Of a stretch of DNA of 64,000 nucleotides, positions 8,772 through 17,815 are shown piece after piece; within the stretch, counting starts at the first letter, position 1, and each line of letters opens with the position of its first letter. Below the pieces are notes generated by a model. It was not told the origin of the DNA. It ran no database searches and saw only the letters and a program-made list of their open reading frames with translations. Both the position numbers and the translations under genes were made by a program. The stretch is from JAWCLZ01 sp038850275 (GTDB lineage Archaea; Halobacteriota; JAWCLZ01): positions 1 to 64,000 of the forward strand of contig JAWCLZ010000006.1 of the NCBI GenBank assembly GCA_038850275.1. The letters run 5' to 3'.

Positions 8772-9311
8772 ATGTAGAATTTTATCGCAGAACATCGAGA
8801 GTTTGGATATAACTTGATCATCTTCTTCGCTGAGGGAGATGAAAACTCCATCAATATCCCAGAGCCTGATTTTTCCCGTTAAAAAGTGAATGAACTTAGT
8901 CACGCTTCCAGTTTTATTATAAATCAATAAAGTTGAGAGAGAATCGAAGAATACAAATTTCTCCCTACTTGGAATGGATTTAACCGCTTGATCGAGTGCA
9001 AAGCTCATTCCAGTTAGATCCTCAATGCTAGTTATATAAAGAACTCCCTCGGTTTTCTCAGGTTTTCCTCCAGCGAGCTTGGTGAATCCATCGATGAAGA
9101 TCACTTTTCTCAAATCAATTTTAGGCTCGAGTAGTTTCTTCATTGAGAAAAAAGGCTTGTTTAGAGTTACATATACCCCGAATTCGTTTCTTTGATTAAC
9201 TAGATATTCAATGAGCTCAAGCACTGCCTTTTGATAATTCTCCGCCCCGGTTAGCACAAGAGTGATCCCGTGTGATCTAAGTTCATTTAAAGCCTGGCGG
9301 TTAAGAGACAT
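8757..9311 (-). CDS. RecA/KaiC-fold protein lacking Walker A
   Basis: A 184-residue protein that resembles the core of RecA/KaiC-type ATPases, with alternating strands and helices and a Walker-B-like strand KFVFFDSLSTLLIY near residue 115. The position of the P-loop reads LVLTGAENYQKAVLE and has no GKT/GKS, so ATP binding is unlikely. Such degenerate RecA-fold proteins occur in euryarchaea as regulatory or scaffold partners. ATG start at 9311 with an AT-rich upstream region. No function can be assigned. Confidence 0.65.
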   Translation of the reverse strand: MSLNRQALNELRSHGITLVLTGAENYQKAVLELIEYLVNQRNEFGVYVTLNKPFFSMKKLLEPKIDLRKVIFIDGFTKLAGGKPEKTEGVLYITSIEDLTGMSFALDQAVKSIPSREKFVFFDSLSTLLIYNKTGSVTKFIHFLTGKIRLWDIDGVFISLSEEDDQVISKLSMFCDKILHLDRD

Positions 9312-9403
9312 AATATAAAATATGCTTTATTGAAATATATTAATTTCCATGAAAAAATTTCCAGGCATAACTTTTTTTAAGCTGTTTATCGATTGATAGC
9401 ACA

Positions 9404-12400
9404 ATGCCATACTCAATGCCAAACTCAACCTCAAACTCGATAGAAGCTTACTTCAAATCCCTAGAGCAAGAGCTAAATCGAGCCATGAGTCTCGCAAATG
9501 AGGCTAGGAAGCGCGGAAGCGATCCAGAGCCTAGAATTGAAATACAACCTGCTATTGATCTCGCGGATAGAGTTGAAAAGCTAATGGGAATAAAGGGAAT
9601 AGCTAAGAGAATTCGAGAGCTAAATTTGGGCAGAGAGGAACTTGCTCTTCAAATCGGCTATGAAATTGCAAGTGAAAAAATCACTAAATTTGAAAGCAAA
9701 ATTCAAGCCATAGAGGGGGCAATTCGCACTGCAGTTGCAATTTTAACAGAAGGCGTAGTGGCTGCACCAATAGAGGGCATCGCTAGAGTGGGAATAGGAA
9801 AGAATGATTGCGGTACAAGTTATCTAAGGATTTACTATGCAGGTCCAATTAGAAGCGCTGGAGGTACTGCTCAAGCCCTCTCAGTCTTAGTTGCAGATTA
9901 CGTGCGCAGAGCTTTAGGTATAGATCGCTATCGCCCTAGGAAAGATGAAATTGAGCGCTGCGTTGAAGAAATCCCACTTTATAAACAAGCCCAGCATCTG
10001 CAGTATCTCCCAACTGAAGAAGAAATTCGCTTGGTGGTGCAAAATTGCCCTATTTGTGTGGATGGCGAGCCAACAGAAGACATAGAGGTCTCTGGGTATC
10101 GAAACTTGGAGAGAATTGAAACGAACCGAGTGCGAGGTGGAATGGCACTTGTAATAGCAGAGGGCATAGTGCTCAAAGCGCCTAAAATCAAGAAACACGT
10201 TGAGAAACTAAAGCTAAGCGACTGGGAATGGCTTGACTTTCTTATCTCAAGCAGTAGAGATATAGTTGATATTGAAGATGAAGAAATTGAGAAACCGAGG
10301 GAGAAATTTCTCCAAGATCTAATTGCAGGCAGACCAGTATTTTCACATCCCTCTAGAGCAGGTGGCTTTAGGTTGAGATATGGGCGCGCTCGCAACTCAG
10401 GGTTCGCTGCTGCTGGAATACATCCAGCAACAATGGTGCTTCTCGATGACTTCATCGCAACTGGTACACAGCTGAAGCTTGAGGCGCCTGGTAAAGCCGC
10501 TGGGATTGTACCTGTAGATGGAATTGAGGGGCCAACTGTGAAGCTCTCAAATGGCGATGTATTGCGCGTGCAATCAATAGAGCAAGCATATGCACTTCGC
10601 GGGGAAGTGATGGAGATCTTAGATGTAGGGGAGATTTTAATAAACTATGGCGATTTTATGGAGAACAACCACCCTCTCCTGCCATCTAGTTACTGCATTG
10701 AATGGTGGATGGAAGAGGTAAAGCAAAAGCAAAAGACAGTAATTAATCCAGAGAATGCAGAGCAAGCTATTCAAATGGCAATGGAACTTGGAATTCCACT
10801 TCATCCAAACTATACTTATCTATGGCACGATATCGATTTAAATGAATTTAAAACGCTTTCCCAATATGTAGCAGAAAATGGCAAACTCGAGAAAAACCTC
10901 TTGCTGCTCCCAAAAAAACAAGAGATAAAGCAAATTTTAGAGAAACTCTTAGTGCCTCATAAACTTCGGGATTGCATAATAATTGAAGACCCCATGGCAC
11001 TTATTCACTGCTTAGGATTGGATAGGAATTTGAAGAAGAAATGGAAATCACTTGAATTTCTAACCACAATTGAAGCAGTTAATGCGCTAAGTGGATTAAT
11101 AATACGAGAGAGAGCGCCAACTAGAATAGGGGGGCGAATGGGTAGGCCAGAGAAGTCAAAGGAGAGAGAAATGAGGCCACCTGTACACGTCCTCTTCCCA
11201 ATTGGTGAGGCAGGTGGAAGGAGAAGATCCCTGCAAGAGGCAATGGAATACTCAAATTCAAATACAAATAGAGCAGGGGAGATCGAAGTTGAAATTGGAA
11301 TTAGAAAATGCCCTAACTGCAAGGAACTAACTTTTAAAAACAGATGTAAATGCGGTTCATTCACAGCCCCAGCGAACATCTGCTCCCACTGCAACTTGAT
11401 ATCGCAAACTGATACTTGTCCTCGCTGCCATCGAGTTCTCACGAGCGTTGTTAAGCAGAAGATAAATCTAAAAGAACTATACAAAGAAGCCCTTCGCTCC
11501 TTAAATGAGCAGGAGAATTTTGAAATTTTAAAGGGCGTCGCAGGATTGATCTCTAAAAACAAAACCCCAGAGCCAATTGAGAAAGGCATATTACGAGCAA
11601 AGCACAATGTATATGTCTTCAAAGATGGCACAATTCGCTACGATCTAACAGATTTACCATTAACCCACTTCATCCCAAGAGAAATTAATCTATCAATTGA
11701 AAAAATCAGAGAACTTGGCTATGAATACGATGCAGCTGGGGAGCCATTGAAGAGCGTGGAGCAATTGGTTGAATTAAAACCCCAAGATGTGATCCTCTCT
11801 CAAGCAGCCGGGAAGTACTTCGTTAGAGTTGCTAAATTCATAGATGATTTACTTGTTAAATATTACAAACTTGAACCATACTATAATGTTGAGCAGCCTC
11901 AGGATTTAATAGGAAAATTGATAATAGGTCTAGCGCCACATACCAGCGCTGGCGTTCTAGGGAGAATCATAGGTTTTACCAATGCCTCAGCGTGCTATGC
12001 TCACCCATATTTCCACGCTGCAAAAAGGAGAAATTGCGATGGGGATGAAGACAGCGTTATACTTCTCCTTGATGCTCTTCTTAACTTCTCCTGCTCATAT
12101 CTACCTGAGAAACGCGGGGGGAAGATGGATGCACCCTTGGTTTTAACCATTCGAGTTGATCCCAAAGAAGTTGATAAAGAAGCGCATAATATAGACATAG
12201 CAGCTTTCTACCCACTTGAATTCTACGAAGCCACGCTTAAGCATGCAAATCCAAAGGAATTCGAGGGAAAGATCCCCACAATAGCATCTAAGCTTGAAAC
12301 TCAATATAAATACCAAGGATTTAAATTCACCCATAGTACTTCTGATATTGCTATGGGACCAGTGGTTTCAGCATATAAAACTCTTTCAACTATGATGGAA

Positions 12401-12787
12401 AAAATGGAGGCACAGCTGAGGCTTGCACGCAGAATTCGCGCAGTAGATGAAAAAGATGTTGCTGAGCGAGTAATAAACCATCATTTCCTACCTGATATAA
12501 TTGGCAATCTACATTCCTTCTCCAAGCAGCAAATGCGCTGCGTGAAATGCAATCAAAAATATAGAAGACCACCACTTCGAGGGATATGCGTTAAATGCGG
12601 CAGCCGAATAATCCTCACCATACACGAGGGCACTGTTAAGAAATATCTAGAAGCAAGTATGAAAATAGCAGAGGAATACGAAGTCTCAGCTTATACCAAG
12701 CAGAGACTTAAGCTTCTGAGTCAAGAAATAACTTCGCTATTTGAAAGCGATACTTGCAAGCAGAAAGAACTATTTGACTTCCTTTAG
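9404..12787 (+). CDS. polC: DNA polymerase D large subunit (DP2)
   Basis: Catalytic subunit of the replicative archaeal D-family polymerase, 1127 residues, within the range of intein-free DP2. Recognisable blocks: the N-terminal IYYAGPIRSAGGTAQALS, HPSRAGGFRLRYGRARNSG, zinc-binding pairs CPNC/CKC and CSHC/CPRC near residues 635-685, and the catalytic NCDGDEDSVILLLDALLN near 877, where many archaea carry an intein. Another zinc pair (CVKC/CVKC) lies near 1048. The extreme C-terminus QKELFDFL resembles a PCNA-interacting PIP box. The small subunit DP1 is not in the window. Confidence 0.97.
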   Translation: MPYSMPNSTSNSIEAYFKSLEQELNRAMSLANEARKRGSDPEPRIEIQPAIDLADRVEKLMGIKGIAKRIRELNLGREELALQIGYEIASEKITKFESKIQAIEGAIRTAVAILTEGVVAAPIEGIARVGIGKNDCGTSYLRIYYAGPIRSAGGTAQALSVLVADYVRRALGIDRYRPRKDEIERCVEEIPLYKQAQHLQYLPTEEEIRLVVQNCPICVDGEPTEDIEVSGYRNLERIETNRVRGGMALVIAEGIVLKAPKIKKHVEKLKLSDWEWLDFLISSSRDIVDIEDEEIEKPREKFLQDLIAGRPVFSHPSRAGGFRLRYGRARNSGFAAAGIHPATMVLLDDFIATGTQLKLEAPGKAAGIVPVDGIEGPTVKLSNGDVLRVQSIEQAYALRGEVMEILDVGEILINYGDFMENNHPLLPSSYCIEWWMEEVKQKQKTVINPENAEQAIQMAMELGIPLHPNYTYLWHDIDLNEFKTLSQYVAENGKLEKNLLLLPKKQEIKQILEKLLVPHKLRDCIIIEDPMALIHCLGLDRNLKKKWKSLEFLTTIEAVNALSGLIIRERAPTRIGGRMGRPEKSKEREMRPPVHVLFPIGEAGGRRRSLQEAMEYSNSNTNRAGEIEVEIGIRKCPNCKELTFKNRCKCGSFTAPANICSHCNLISQTDTCPRCHRVLTSVVKQKINLKELYKEALRSLNEQENFEILKGVAGLISKNKTPEPIEKGILRAKHNVYVFKDGTIRYDLTDLPLTHFIPREINLSIEKIRELGYEYDAAGEPLKSVEQLVELKPQDVILSQAAGKYFVRVAKFIDDLLVKYYKLEPYYNVEQPQDLIGKLIIGLAPHTSAGVLGRIIGFTNASACYAHPYFHAAKRRNCDGDEDSVILLLDALLNFSCSYLPEKRGGKMDAPLVLTIRVDPKEVDKEAHNIDIAAFYPLEFYEATLKHANPKEFEGKIPTIASKLETQYKYQGFKFTHSTSDIAMGPVVSAYKTLSTMMEKMEAQLRLARRIRAVDEKDVAERVINHHFLPDIIGNLHSFSKQQMRCVKCNQKYRRPPLRGICVKCGSRIILTIHEGTVKKYLEASMKIAEEYEVSAYTKQRLKLLSQEITSLFESDTCKQKELFDFL

Positions 12788-12831
12788 ATTGACAAATGTT
12801 TTATAGCTTAAATTTTAAAGAAAAAATTTAA

Positions 12832-13338
12832 ATGCGCACTCTCTATAAGCAGCAGCGCGTTGGAGTATTCGTGGATGTACAGAATTTATATTACTCCGCG
12901 CGCTATCTCTACAATAGCAAGGTGGATTTCAAAGAAATATTGAAAGAGGCAGTTCGCGGGAGAAGCTTAATACGCGCTATTGCATATGTGATTAGAGCAG
13001 ATGTAAAAGAGGAAGTGGGTTTCTTCGAAGCACTGCTTAAAATTGGCTATGAAGTTAAAGCCAAGGATCTGCAGGTTTTCTATGGGGGCACGAAAAAGGG
13101 CAACTGGGATATTGGCATAGCGATGGATGCTATAGAACTAGCGCCCAAACTCGATACTGTGGTGCTAGTCTCAGGAGATGGCGATTTCATTCCCCTTGTG
13201 GAGCATTTGAAGAGAGCAATGGGCTGCAAAGTCGAAGTCATGGCATTTGGAAGAAGCACCTCTTCAAGGCTGATTGAGGAAGCAGATGAATTCATAGATC
13301 TCGATAGCAATCCAAGGAGATTTTTACTAATAGAGTAG
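12832..13338 (+). CDS. NYN-domain (LabA/PIN-like) protein
   Basis: A 168-residue NYN-domain protein, a PIN-like nuclease fold. The acidic positions expected for metal binding are present: VFVDVQNLYY near residue 13, KGNWDIGIAMDAIEL near 90 and VSGDGDFIPLVE near 115. The family cleaves or binds RNA, but the substrate is unknown here. A TATA-like TTTATAG lies about 30 bp upstream of the ATG, so it may be transcribed separately from the polymerase gene without a leader. Confidence 0.85.
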   Translation: MRTLYKQQRVGVFVDVQNLYYSARYLYNSKVDFKEILKEAVRGRSLIRAIAYVIRADVKEEVGFFEALLKIGYEVKAKDLQVFYGGTKKGNWDIGIAMDAIELAPKLDTVVLVSGDGDFIPLVEHLKRAMGCKVEVMAFGRSTSSRLIEEADEFIDLDSNPRRFLLIE

Positions 13339-13386
13339 TTTAACCATAAATAGTAAAAGTAATAAAGAAAATAATAAAGAAAAAAG

Positions 13387-14184
13387 CTATTTAAGCAGCT
13401 TCAAAGCCTCCTTCACGGTGTAGTTCTCATGCACAATTGCTGCTATAGCACGAGTCATCTTCGTTGGGTCTTTGGCTTGAAAGATATTCCTCCCAATTGC
13501 AACACCTTTGCCTCCAGCTTGTATGGAATCATATACCATCTCAAGAAGCTCAATTTCTGTGGACATCTTGGGACCACCAGCAACAACAATTGGAGCTGGG
13601 CAACCTCTGACTACTTCTTTGAAGCTATCTATATCTCCAGTGTAATTCGTCTTCACAATATCTGCGCCTAACTCTGCACCAACTCGAGCAGCGTGCTTCA
13701 CATATTCCACGCCATGCTCCGATTTAACCTTCGCTCCCCGTGGATACATCATAGCAAGTAGTGGCATGCCCCATTCATTGCAACTTCGCGATATTTGACC
13801 TAGCATTGCAAGCATCTCAGCTTCATCATTTGCTCCAATGTTAACGTGCACGCTAACCCCATCTGCACCCACTTTTATGGCCTCTTCCACAGTGGTGACA
13901 AGCACCTTATGAAGCGGATCTGGCCCTAGCGTGGTAGAGGCAGTGAGGTGAATTATCAAGCCTATATCACGGCCATATCTCCTGTGCCCATATTTAGGCA
14001 AGCCCATGTGACCAAGCACAGCATTCGCACCGCCCTCTGCTACCTTATTCACTGCTTCTTTCAAATCCATCAATCCCTCTATCGGTCCCAAGCTTACCCC
14101 ATGGTCCATTGGCACGATCACTGTCTTTCCAGTCTCGCGATTGATTATTCTTTCAAGTCTAACAGCTTTTCCAATTAAACTCAT
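13387..14184 (-). CDS. 2-amino-3,7-dideoxy-D-threo-hept-6-ulosonate synthase
   Basis: Archaeal ADH synthase, a class-I aldolase-fold enzyme that starts the alternative shikimate/aromatic amino-acid pathway from aspartate semialdehyde. It has 265 residues. The Schiff-base lysine lies in ADIVKTNYTGD (about residue 184). Other family segments are VPMDHGVSLGP and VVAGGPKMS, with AIGRNIFQ near the end. It is a single gene transcribed away from the tRNA-His gene. A fructose-bisphosphate aldolase annotation is the usual mistaken alternative; the sequence fits the ADH synthase group better. Confidence 0.9.
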   Translation of the reverse strand: MSLIGKAVRLERIINRETGKTVIVPMDHGVSLGPIEGLMDLKEAVNKVAEGGANAVLGHMGLPKYGHRRYGRDIGLIIHLTASTTLGPDPLHKVLVTTVEEAIKVGADGVSVHVNIGANDEAEMLAMLGQISRSCNEWGMPLLAMMYPRGAKVKSEHGVEYVKHAARVGAELGADIVKTNYTGDIDSFKEVVRGCPAPIVVAGGPKMSTEIELLEMVYDSIQAGGKGVAIGRNIFQAKDPTKMTRAIAAIVHENYTVKEALKLLK

Positions 14185-14257
14185 TATTCCACCTTCTATA
14201 GAAATCGCTTTTGAAGGGCAAAATCTTTATGTAACATGGAATATAACTTCAATACGC

Positions 14258-14343
14258 GGCCGGGATGGGGTAGTGGTTATCCTTTGGGACTGTGGAAATC
14301 AAGCAGAGATCCCAAGACCTGGGTTCAAATCCCGGTCCCGGCC
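14258..14343 (+). tRNA. tRNA-His (GTG) with 13-nt intron
   Basis: Folds as a tRNA: acceptor GCCGGGA/TCCCGGC, an extra G at position -1 facing C73 (the histidine identity pair), anticodon stem TGGGA/TCCCA, T arm CTGGG-TTCAAAT-CCCGG. The anticodon loop CTGTGG+A gives GTG. It is interrupted after position 37 by 13 nt. CCA is not encoded. The gene sits on the opposite strand between two minus-strand genes and ends 6 bp from the IF5B stop. Confidence 0.93.
14296..14308 (+). other. tRNA-His intron at position 37/38
   Basis: The 13-nt insert AAATCAAGCAGAG can be removed at a bulge-helix-bulge-like structure. Exon CTGT pairs with intron GCAG (4 bp, one G-U), leaving 3-nt bulges GGA and AGA. Cutting after the second base of each restores a 7-nt anticodon loop. 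This is the canonical archaeal intron site. The inner helix is too short to form, so it is a relaxed form of the motif. Confidence 0.8.
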
Positions 14344-14348
14344 TTTTC

Positions 14349-16130
14349 CTATTTTGCCCAGAATGGATTTGTTTTTCGCTTCATAGCAAGAAATTCCCTG
14401 AGTGCTTCAAGCTCATCTGCAGGTAGAATATCATATAGCTCGTGTTCAAGTATCTTGGCGTGCTTCTCAGGAAGATCTACAAGTAAAACATCTCCTTCGC
14501 GAATCTGCCTGCCAACCGTTGGCCCCTCGATTGAAATTGCAACTTCCTGCTTATAAGTAGCTTCTGGTATATTCTCCCCTTTATTCTGAATGGTCTTGAG
14601 AGTGCCAATCTTTGTGCCATCTTCCCTCAGAAGATCAACGCCTGGCCTTATCCTACCCCCTAATACTTCCACGCCTACTATCGCGGGTTTGCTAGCGCGA
14701 AAAACGCAATCTGGAAGTATCCTTATTTTTCCAGGTCTAATGATTGCCTCAAGGCGCTTCTTCTCTATAGCTGCTTTCTGCTCTTTCACCCAATTTTCAT
14801 AATCCTCAAGGAGCTTGTAAATCACATCACTCTGGAAGATTCGAATTTTTGCTTTAGCTGCTTCTTCTTTTGCATCTGGTAAAACATCGACATAGAATCC
14901 TAAAATAACTGCATAAAGGGGATCTTTAACTGTGGCTGCATCTATCACATCTCGCTTGGATATATCCCCAACATCAGCTCTGCGTATGGGTATCTTCGCT
15001 TCTTTCAATTCATTCACAATTGCCTCTAAGCTGCCGAGGGTATCAGCTTTTATTATAACTCCAGTTTGATCGGTTTCAATTCTTACATCGATAATTTCAG
15101 ATTTCATCTCCTTGATTACTTCCTCGATTTCAACATCACTTTTGATTACCCTAAGTGGTGAACCTGCAAGGGCTTTCTCGAGATGGGGCGCTGCAATTTT
15201 AATTCCCGCGGCAGCGGTGACTTTTTGAACTCTCAAAAATTTCTCTTCAACCCTTATCTCGGAGAGAGGCCTTGGTTTAAGCAGCGCTCGAACTTTAGTT
15301 ATAATTGGTTCCTTAACTCCTAGGAGAGCTATGGTATCCCCAATTTTGATCTCCCCATCGTAGAGAATAACATCAATTGTTACCCCAAGTCCAAGTTCTT
15401 CCTTCACTTCTAGTACTGTTCCAACTCCAGCAGAGGCTGCATCGTACTTCAAATCCTTTTCAAGGAAGCGTTGAGCTAGGCCTACTAATACAAGCAAGAG
15501 ATCTGCTATTCCCTCTCCTGTTTTTGCACTTATAGGTATTATACCCACATTTCTTTGAAAATCTCGAATTCTATCGTAGCGATCTGAGCTGAAGCCTGCG
15601 TTGAGTAGCTGTGAAATGATGAAATAAATTTTATCATCAAGCGCTAGTCTCACTCGCTCAGGCTGCTTCGAGTAGCTTATTACAAATGGTTCATTGTAAT
15701 TAGGGCGCCAGCCTTGGATGCGGTCTATCTTGTTAACTGCAACCACGAAGGGGGTGCGAAATCTACGTAGGATATTAATTGCTTCAATTGTTTGAGGTTG
15801 AAATCCCTCCATTACATCTACAACAAGAACTGCTAGGTCAGAAAGTGCTCCACCGCGGCTTCTTAAAGTGGTAAAGGCATGGTGTCCAGGTGTATCTATA
15901 AATAGCAGCCCTGGAACTATAAAATTGCCTCGCATTAAATTTCCACATAGTTTTTTGATCACTTCTAATGGTACTTCAGTTGCCCCAATATGCTGCGTAA
16001 TTAGCCCAGCTTCTTTTTCAGCAATTGCAGAGCCCCGTATCTTATCAAGTAAAGTAGTCTTTCCATGATCAACGTGTCCGAGAACACAGACTATGGGCGT
16101 GCGGAGTGCCTTTTCAGCCAACGTTACCAC
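14349..16130 (-). CDS. infB: Translation initiation factor IF5B (aIF2-like)
   Basis: A GTPase that promotes subunit joining and initiator-tRNA placement, 593 residues as usual for archaeal IF5B. The GTP-binding motifs are complete: GHVDHGKTTLLDKIRG near residue 19, DTPGHHAF near 79 and NKID near 134. Domains II-IV follow, ending with a C-terminal helical domain. It is the last gene of the L7Ae-S28e-L24e-ndk-IF5B group, a conserved euryarchaeal order. No intein. Confidence 0.97.
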   Translation of the reverse strand: MVTLAEKALRTPIVCVLGHVDHGKTTLLDKIRGSAIAEKEAGLITQHIGATEVPLEVIKKLCGNLMRGNFIVPGLLFIDTPGHHAFTTLRSRGGALSDLAVLVVDVMEGFQPQTIEAINILRRFRTPFVVAVNKIDRIQGWRPNYNEPFVISYSKQPERVRLALDDKIYFIISQLLNAGFSSDRYDRIRDFQRNVGIIPISAKTGEGIADLLLVLVGLAQRFLEKDLKYDAASAGVGTVLEVKEELGLGVTIDVILYDGEIKIGDTIALLGVKEPIITKVRALLKPRPLSEIRVEEKFLRVQKVTAAAGIKIAAPHLEKALAGSPLRVIKSDVEIEEVIKEMKSEIIDVRIETDQTGVIIKADTLGSLEAIVNELKEAKIPIRRADVGDISKRDVIDAATVKDPLYAVILGFYVDVLPDAKEEAAKAKIRIFQSDVIYKLLEDYENWVKEQKAAIEKKRLEAIIRPGKIRILPDCVFRASKPAIVGVEVLGGRIRPGVDLLREDGTKIGTLKTIQNKGENIPEATYKQEVAISIEGPTVGRQIREGDVLLVDLPEKHAKILEHELYDILPADELEALREFLAMKRKTNPFWAK

Positions 16131-16166
16131 TGCTTAAAAATATAGCCAATCTTAATATAAAAAAGC

Positions 16167-16619
16167 TCACCTTTCATAGATCCAGTCTTCATCAATTCGC
16201 TTGTAGGATATTAATTCATCTTCCTTGAAATACAGTGCAATCTCTCGCCTTGCTGATTCAAGGGAATCTGAAGCGTGAACAATATTTCTTCCAGTTTCAA
16301 GGGCATAATCTCCACGTATCGTGCCAATATCTGCATTTTGAGGATCAGTTGCTCCTATCATTTTTCTCACAGCTTTCACTGCATTTCTACCCTCAACAAC
16401 CATTGCAACCACAGGTCCCGAGGTGATAAATGAAATTAAATTTTGGAAAAATGGCTTAGCTTCATGCTCTGCGTAATGTAATTTAGCTAGTTCTTCATCA
16501 AGCTTCAAAAGCTTCATTCCAATGATCTTAAAACCTCGCTCTTCAACTCGAGAAATAATTCTACCAATTAAACCACGCTGCACCCCATCTGGCTTAACCA
16601 TTAAAAAAGTGCGCTCCAA
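16167..16619 (-). CDS. ndk: Nucleoside diphosphate kinase
   Basis: Equalises nucleoside triphosphate pools through a phosphohistidine. The 150-residue protein starts MERTFLMVKPDGVQRGLIG, and the active-site histidine lies in NIVHASDS near residue 116. It lies in the ribosomal protein operon between L24e and IF5B, its conserved archaeal position. Confidence 0.97.
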   Translation of the reverse strand: MERTFLMVKPDGVQRGLIGRIISRVEERGFKIIGMKLLKLDEELAKLHYAEHEAKPFFQNLISFITSGPVVAMVVEGRNAVKAVRKMIGATDPQNADIGTIRGDYALETGRNIVHASDSLESARREIALYFKEDELISYKRIDEDWIYER

Positions 16620-16643
16620 TTTTTTTCAACCCCTTTTTAATTT

Positions 16644-16817
16644 TTACTTAGCTTTACTGATCCACTTAAGCTTCCGTGGGACTCTACCAAGCATCATATT
16701 CTTTTCACATTTCGAGGAGCAGAAATAAAAAATGGTGCCATCTTTTTTCACAAACATCTTGCCTGAGCCAGGCTCTATTGCTTTATTGCAGAATGAGCAA
16801 AGTCTTCCTTCAACCAT
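16644..16817 (-). CDS. rpl24e: Ribosomal protein L24e
   Basis: A 57-residue zinc-ribbon ribosomal protein, identified by translating the gap between ndk and S28e. It starts MVEGRLCSFCNKAIEPGSGK, has a second pair CSSKCEKN, and ends with the basic VPRKLKWISKAK. The four cysteines (CxxC plus CxxxC) bind zinc. It lies 3 bp after the S28e stop in the conserved L7Ae-S28e-L24e order. Confidence 0.95.
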   Translation of the reverse strand: MVEGRLCSFCNKAIEPGSGKMFVKKDGTIFYFCSSKCEKNMMLGRVPRKLKWISKAK

Positions 16818-16820
16818 AAG

Positions 16821-17045
16821 TCACCTTGAAATTAGTTTCTTTGCCTCTCGAGCGGTTTCCATTAAAATTAAAATATCTCCAATGCGAACTGGACCTATGC
16901 AATTTCTAGTTATTATTCTACCCTTATTCATCCCCTCTAAGATACGACATTTCACTTGAATTGCCTCGCCATGCATTCCAGTTCGACCTATTATTTCAAT
17001 TACTTCAGCTGGTATACCGCTTTCCTCAACTACCAATATTTTCAC
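16821..17045 (-). CDS. rps28e: Ribosomal protein S28e
   Basis: A 74-residue small-subunit protein with the family segments IIGRTGMHGEAIQVKCRILE and GRIITRNCIGPVRIGDIL. It sits between L7Ae and L24e in the conserved operon. Confidence 0.97.
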   Translation of the reverse strand: MKILVVEESGIPAEVIEIIGRTGMHGEAIQVKCRILEGMNKGRIITRNCIGPVRIGDILILMETAREAKKLISR

Positions 17046-17063
17046 CTCTAAATTTTATTCAAT

Positions 17064-17435
17064 TTATTTCTTCAATGCTCGCACTTTTTGAATCACTTCC
17101 TCCATTAATTCCTTACCCTTGCCTGGTTCTAGAATAGCTGCCGCAGCAGCACCCACGTCAAGCCCTGCAGCTGCACCAAGCTCGCTTTGCTTTGGAACAT
17201 AGACATAGGGAATGTTTTTCTCATCGCAAAGTGGGGGTAGATGGGCAACTATTTCAGGTGGCTGTACATCCTCGCTTATCAGCACAAGCTTTGCTATGCC
17301 TCTCTCGACAGATTTAGTGGCTTCATTTGTACCCTTTCGAATCTTACCTGTATCCCTTGCAAGCTCAAGGGCTTCCAGTGCTTTATTTTGAATCTCACTT
17401 GGAACTTCGAATTTTACATACACGGGTTTTGCCAT
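17064..17435 (-). CDS. rpl7ae: Ribosomal protein L7Ae
   Basis: A kink-turn-binding protein of the large subunit, also a core of box C/D and H/ACA RNPs and RNase P in archaea. About 123 residues from MAKPVYVKF. Family segments are RKGTNEATKSVERG and LVLISEDVQPPEIVAHLPPLC. The ATG at 17435 follows GGAGAG at a suitable distance. The upstream in-frame ATGs at 17471 and 17468 would add a poorly conserved leader. First gene of the operon. Confidence 0.95.
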   Translation of the reverse strand: MAKPVYVKFEVPSEIQNKALEALELARDTGKIRKGTNEATKSVERGIAKLVLISEDVQPPEIVAHLPPLCDEKNIPYVYVPKQSELGAAAGLDVGAAAAAILEPGKGKELMEEVIQKVRALKK

Positions 17436-17501
17436 TTCCATCTCTCCTTCCAGACCGAGATCTTTCATCATTCATTGATTCAGGGAAATTGCGTTCTCAT
17501 G

Positions 17502-17508
17502 ATATAAG
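17502..17508 (-). promoter_or_regulatory. Probable TATA box of the L7Ae operon
   Basis: On the minus strand CTTATAT lies about 70 bp upstream of the L7Ae ATG. This would give a leader of roughly 45 nt that contains the GGAGAG ribosome binding site. Confidence 0.45.
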
Positions 17509-17533
17509 CATCGACTCCTTTTAAAACTTCCGC

Positions 17534-17815
17534 TCATTCACTTGTGAAGAAAGAAGCATTTATTAGGAAAAAAGCAGCAGTTCCAATTAAATAAGCTACT
17601 GCAAGCATTTCATCGAATACTGGGATACGTAAGATATCTATGAAAATAGTGGTTGAAACTATGCTTGCAATTAGCAGAACAAAGCCCAAGAGAAGTAAAA
17701 GCATGTCCCGGCGATAGGTCATGAAAAACGCCTTGGCGATGAGTGAGACTGCAAACAATCCAGAGATTGCAAATGTAAGGCTGAATAAAATTCGCAGTAT
17801 AAACCAATTCATCAA
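17534..17815 (-). CDS. Small three-helix membrane protein
   Basis: A 93-residue hydrophobic protein with three predicted membrane segments (about residues 4-28, 37-60 and 68-88) separated by a short basic loop (TYRRD). Its ATG overlaps the stop of the winged-helix gene by 4 bp, so the two are co-translated. No enzymatic motif. Regulator plus small membrane protein pairs are common in euryarchaea, but the role is unknown. Confidence 0.7.
   Translation of the reverse strand: MMNWFILRILFSLTFAISGLFAVSLIAKAFFMTYRRDMLLLLLGFVLLIASIVSTTIFIDILRIPVFDEMLAVAYLIGTAAFFLINASFFTSE

Noticed and set aside
9404..12787. Possible intein in the DP2 polymerase
   Set aside because: The usual insertion site NCDGDEDS is continuous and the length fits an intein-free protein.
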